Positions 59,925 to 64,000 of a DNA stretch of 64,000 bases are shown here, piece after piece. Source of the stretch: Prunella strophiata (lineage: Eukaryota; Chordata; Aves; Passeriformes; Prunellidae); NCBI GenBank assembly GCA_036583965.1, contig JAZBQD010000001.1, positions 21,375,569 to 21,439,568 on the forward strand, given 5' to 3'. Positions within the stretch are counted from its first letter, which is position 1; each line of letters starts with the position of its first letter. Position numbers and translations under genes: made by a program. The notes under the pieces were generated by a model. That model did not search any database. It saw only the letters and a list, made by a program, of their open reading frames with translations, and had not been told where the DNA came from.

Positions 59925-60610
59925 CCACAGTGGGCAGCTGGTGTCCCCTCCCTGGCCCAGCAGGGCCATCCCAGAGCCCAGGGCACAGCATTGTGTGCAC
60001 ACAGCTCTGCCACAGCCCCAGGCAGGAGAGCCCCCAGGCTGTGTGGGCAATGTGCTCAGGGCTGGGCAGTGCCCAGGGCAGAAGTTGTGCCTCCTGTGCA
60101 GGGGGAATTGCTGGGCTCAGCCCTGCCCGTGGCTCTGGGGCCATGGCTGGGCCCCGCAGCAGAGCCTGGGCCCTGCTCTGCCCCTCCCTGCACACAGGGA
60201 CAGCCAGGCCTGAGGGCCCCTCTCAGCTGGGGCTCCTCTGCAGCCTGAGCAGCCCCAGCTCCCTCAGCCCTGCCTGGGCACCCAGCTGCTCCAGGCCCTG
60301 GCTCAGCTCCAGCAGCTCCTGGCCCTGCTGTGCTGAGCACCCAGAGCTGGGCACAGCACCCAGAGGTGCCTCCAGGGCTGCCCACAGGGCCAGGATCCCT
60401 CCCTGCCCTGCTGCCAATGCTCTGCTGCTGCCCCAGGCTCCCTTTGGCTCCTTGGCCCAGGACCCTCTGCTGGCCCAGGGACAGCTCAGTGTCCCCAGGA
60501 CCCTCTGCTGGCCCAGGGACAGCTCGGTGTCCCCAGGACCCTCTGCTGGCCCAGGGACAGCTCGGTGTCCCCCAGGATCCCCTGGATGAGATTTCCCTCA
60601 TCTAACATTC
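59925..60610 (-). repeat. CR1 LINE internal fragment
   Basis: Contains CTCCTCTGCAGCCTGAGCAG, CCCAGCTCCCTCAGCCCTGC, CTGTGCTGAGCACCCAGAGC and related CR1 blocks in minus orientation. The open frames on both strands come from the CR1 composition. A 38-bp tandem repeat lies at its right end. Confidence 0.7.
60460..60573. repeat. 38-bp tandem repeat, three copies
   Basis: Units start GGACCCTCTGCTGGCCCAGG at 60460, 60498 and 60536 and differ by one base. On the minus strand each holds CCAGCAGAGGGTCC, one base off the CTCF core consensus. Confidence 0.9.
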
Positions 60611-61755
60611 TGCCACCCTACTCCTCAGTGACATCAGACATCCCTAGCACACTCCAGGAATCATGGAATAACCTGAATGCCCATCTTCAGCTGTTGCCCC
60701 TCCAGTTGGCCACAAGCATTCTCCTCTTCCACAGAGACCACAGAAGCATCTCTTTGCTTCCCACTCCCCTCTATCCAGCTGTCAATTTTCCTGAAGTTTG
60801 TGGAAAACTAATTAATTTGGAGACTGTGAATCTTCAAATCTGGATGAAATTGGCCATTTTGTTCAGAAATGATTCTGAATTATCCTGAGGTGGGTGGACA
60901 CTGCACCCACCTCAGTGTTATTTCCATAGGAAATAAATTTGAAAGCAGGAGTATAAGGAGAACATTATTAAAAAAAAAGAGGTCCTCAAGTCTTAAGAGA
61001 GTTAATTAGTATCTCACACCTGCTGGAGAACTAATTACTGATGGACTAATTTTGACCAGGCACCTGGGAAGTGCCGGTGATGGAAGCACAGTGGGGCTGT
61101 GGTGCTGCAGGGCAGGCAGGAGTGCTTCCCACAGGATCCATGGCTGTGGATCACAAGGCTCTCTGCCAAGTGCAACAAGCCCAGTCCAACCTGTAAATAA
61201 AGCACTCACAAAAAAGAACTTGAATTTCTGTGTTTTTCCAGGCTGTCTTTGGGATTTAAAGTTAATGAGAAACACTACTCTGAGTTTTTGGGGGTGTCTG
61301 AGTGATCCTTGTGGCTTCCTTCCAACTCAGGGCCTATGAAGAAATAATTTTGCTTGGTTGGTTTTGGGGATTTTAGTGATCTTGTAAGATCTACACTAAC
61401 ACTCCTTTCCCTGGATTCAGCCAGGAAGAGCCTGGAAACATGTTATTAACCAGAACTGTGAAACAAACACTTCTTTCCTAAGCCTTCTTCAAAAGATAAT
61501 TCTTCAGTGTTTATAATAATGTAGAGCAGGAAAGAGAACCATGTTCAGTTTGGGGGTTGCATTTTCCTCTTCAGTTCTGCCACACAGAGCTGTACTCAGC
61601 TGTAAATAAAATCTCCCCAAGACCTCCTACCTGACCAGACCTTTTATTTATCATTTCTATAAAAAACCAAACCTTTTATAGAAAGATGGAGAGGGATTAA
61701 ACACTAGCTGTATTCACATTGCTGCTGTTTGTAATAGCATGCAGATGTGCCAGGG
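60611..61755. other. No gene seen
   Basis: Unremarkable sequence with an A-run at 60968-60979. Nothing identifiable. Confidence 0.5.
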
Positions 61756-61757
61756 GA

Positions 61758-61905
61758 GGTTTGGAATCCAAGAATCCCAGAATGGTTTGGGTTGGAAGAG
61801 ACCTCAAAGCCTATCTCATACCACCCCTGCCATGGGCAGGGACACCTTCCACTGTCCCAGGCTGCTCCAACCCCCATCTAACCCAGCCTTGGACACTTCT
61901 AAATA
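61758..61905 (-). repeat. CR1 LINE 3'-end fragment
   Basis: Typical reversed CR1 tail: AATCCCAGAATGGTTTGGGT, then TTGGAAGAGACCTC, GACACCTTCCACTGTCCCAG and GCTGCTCCAACCCCCATCTA. Confidence 0.9.
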
Positions 61906-62504
61906 TGCTCTATTTTTGCAGTTTTGGGGCAATAAAATCTAATGAATCACATGAGCACAGGTAAATGCAAAGGTGCAGCTGCTATGGCTGTGTGGGAGCA
62001 GCTTTCCCAAACTCCTGCCCTTCTTTTGCTGATTATTTGTAAGAATTTGTCAAAAAAGGGCGGGGTCTTGATATTTGGGTTATCTTGATACCTGGGGAGT
62101 CACTCATGAATGTTACAGGTGGCTCTGAAGTGATAGCTCAGCCTCAAATCCTTCCTGAGGAAGCTTCCTGCTTTGGCACAAAGGATGTGAATTGGCCCAT
62201 TAAAATCCATCCATCTGCCAGAATTCCATAAACTGGCATTGGATATGTTTATCCTGGGCTGGATTTGTGCTGTAGTAGCTGAGGCCAAGCCTGTCACCTG
62301 CAGCTGGCTCAGCTGAGTGCCCAAGCACAACTTTGCTGCTAAGCCTTGGCCAGGTTTCCCTGCAGATCCCTAGGAATGCAGTGATTGCTTTGGGAGAGGG
62401 GTAGAAGTCACCAGGATGTTGGGAATCCTTGATTCCCATCCTTCCCAGATTTTCCTACCATCCCACCCACTTTCCCTGCTAACTTTTTTTTTTTTTTTTC
62501 TTTT

Positions 62505-62560
62505 CCTAGGGACAAAAATATTCCTCCCTTCCAACCCAAACCATTCCATGATCCCGTGTT
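62505..62560 (+). repeat. Short CR1 3'-end remnant
   Basis: CCTTCCAACCCAAACCATTC followed by CATGATCC is the last part of a forward CR1 copy. Confidence 0.7.
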
Positions 62561-64000
62561 ATTTCCCTTGGAGGCTGAACCAGCAGCACTCAGGAGAATG
62601 TATGGCACAATCTAGGAGTAAAGAATTTCCCTCTAAATCCCAAAAAGGCAAATCATGCTGGGAAGGAGGCACAGGAATCAAGGTGATACATCCTGCAGCA
62701 GCAGCAGGTGGGGTGATTTCACTGCCTAAAACCCAGCAGCTTTGTGGTCTGTTCCCTTTTATACTCTTCCTTTAACAATCCTGTGTTAATCTGAGGACTC
62801 CCAGGTTATTGGGAAGGCTGGAAAGCTGTGTTAGGACTGTGGGAAATTGATTTAGAGAAAATTTTTAAAGCTTGATTGAAGGTTTACATGGGTTTACTCT
62901 GCCTTCCCCTCCCAGCAGAGTGGGAATGGTGCTCTGGATTTGGTGGAAGCTGCACCTCATATCTGTGTGCTGCTCCTTCCTCCTGCCCCCCCTGGGGACA
63001 GATCCCACTTTTTCACCAGGATTTCCATCTTTCATTTCCCAGGAAGATGTGTTTCTCTGCACGTTCCCAGCAGGATAACCATGATGGTGAGTGTCTCTGT
63101 AAGGGCAGGCAGGGAGCAAATCCCCTCCAGGCACACCAGGACAGGGCTGTTCCATGAACCTGGGCTGTAATTTGTCCATCCTGGCAGCTTAATTAGCCTG
63201 GGCAGCATAATGTCCAGTGTGCCACCAGTGTGTGTCTCCATCCCTGGGCACAGTCCTGCCTTTACTACCCCCCCTCACCTTTTGGGAGGGGTGGAGCCAA
63301 GAATGAGAGCCCTGGCATCCCCTCCCTGTGTTTCTCCTGGTCTTAATAATCCCTCCCACACCCCCATCTATGTTCAAGGTCCGTGCCTTGATGTCTCCTC
63401 AGAATTCCCATCCTCAGCCCCCAGTTATTTATGCATTTCTAACTTGCAAGGCAAAAATGTGCAGCAGTAAATTAAACTGCTGGGATAGACAAATTTTTAT
63501 TATTCTTGGCTTGGTGATGGGGTAAAGTTTTGAGTTTATCCTTCGTGTTCCTCATTTAAACCATGGTGATTAATCAGCAGTGAGCAATTTGTTTCCCCCC
63601 CTCTCCCTAGGACTAGCTCTGTGTAATGCTAAATCCAAGCAAAAGCTGCTCAATATTTGATATATTTAAAACCTGCACTTACCTTTTTCATTAAAAGAGC
63701 CTCTCCCCCCCATTTCTGAGATAACAACTTGGAATAAAGTAGCTCTTTGTGAATGCTGGGAGAGCAATGCTGTCTAGGTCTGATGTCTGAAATGCAACAC
63801 ATTAAAAAATAATCATCTTTCTACCTGTGCAAAATTCATCAGATTAAATAATGGCCTTAATACAATTTCCCTGGTGACCTTTATTGAGGCAAGAAGAAAT
63901 TCTTCCTTAGATACTAAAAATAACCACGACAGCAGAGTTTCTCTGAACTTTGGTGTTGCCATTCTCTCTAAACTCTTGAAACAAATCCTAAACCTCCCTC
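62561..64000. other. No gene seen to the window edge
   Basis: Ordinary noncoding sequence. No ECD exon, RNA gene or named repeat was recognised. Confidence 0.5.

Noticed and set aside
59817..60605. Frames of 128-219 codons on both strands
   Set aside because: They arise from CR1 sequence and the 38-bp tandem repeat.

Overview
This is vertebrate nuclear DNA, almost certainly from a bird and probably a passerine. The protein-coding exons are close to avian orthologues, introns are short, intergenic spacers are compact and GC-rich, and CR1 LINE fragments and solo LTRs are scattered throughout. Every recognised gene was assembled exon by exon from splice sites, reading phase and family conservation.

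Layout. 1-14.3 kb: the 3' two thirds of MSH4 (+ strand, 13 exons, running in from the left edge), with solo LTRs in one intron. 14.3-18.0 kb: non-genic, artefact-prone sequence. It holds an uninterrupted run of 880 T, a duplicated poly-A-tailed segment, a long pyrimidine-rich tract, a cluster of CTCF-type motifs, and a 38-bp tandem array carrying YY1, E-box and CRE-like motifs. The array runs straight into a gap of exactly 500 N. 18.5-26.9 kb: exons 1-11 of CHUK (IKK-alpha, - strand); the C-terminal half is lost at the gap. 27.0-36.5 kb: complete CWF19L1 (- strand, 14 exons), whose stop codon is only 74 bp from the CHUK start. 38.4-41 kb: complete DNAJC9 (+ strand, 5 exons). 43.0-53.5 kb: complete FAM149B1 (- strand, 14 exons), tail-to-tail with DNAJC9. 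53.6 kb: first coding exon of ECD (+ strand), head-to-head with FAM149B1 with 69 bp between start codons. 53.8-64 kb: a minisatellite split by a solo LTR, a GC-rich repeated module, CR1 fragments and no further recognised exon.

The genes form compact housekeeping pairs: CWF19L1/CHUK in tandem with overlapping 3' end and promoter, CWF19L1/DNAJC9 divergent, DNAJC9/FAM149B1 convergent, FAM149B1/ECD bidirectional. There is no common pathway. The products are a meiotic crossover factor, an NF-kB kinase, a lariat/spliceosome factor, a histone co-chaperone, a ciliary protein and a cell-cycle/splicing regulator. MSH4 is probably not a true neighbour of CHUK; the gap with repeats looks like a scaffold join.

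Two single-base frame breaks (FAM149B1 exon 7, ECD exon 1) and the 880-T run suggest residual long-read consensus errors, although real variation is possible. I found no tRNA, rRNA, CRISPR array or intact mobile element.
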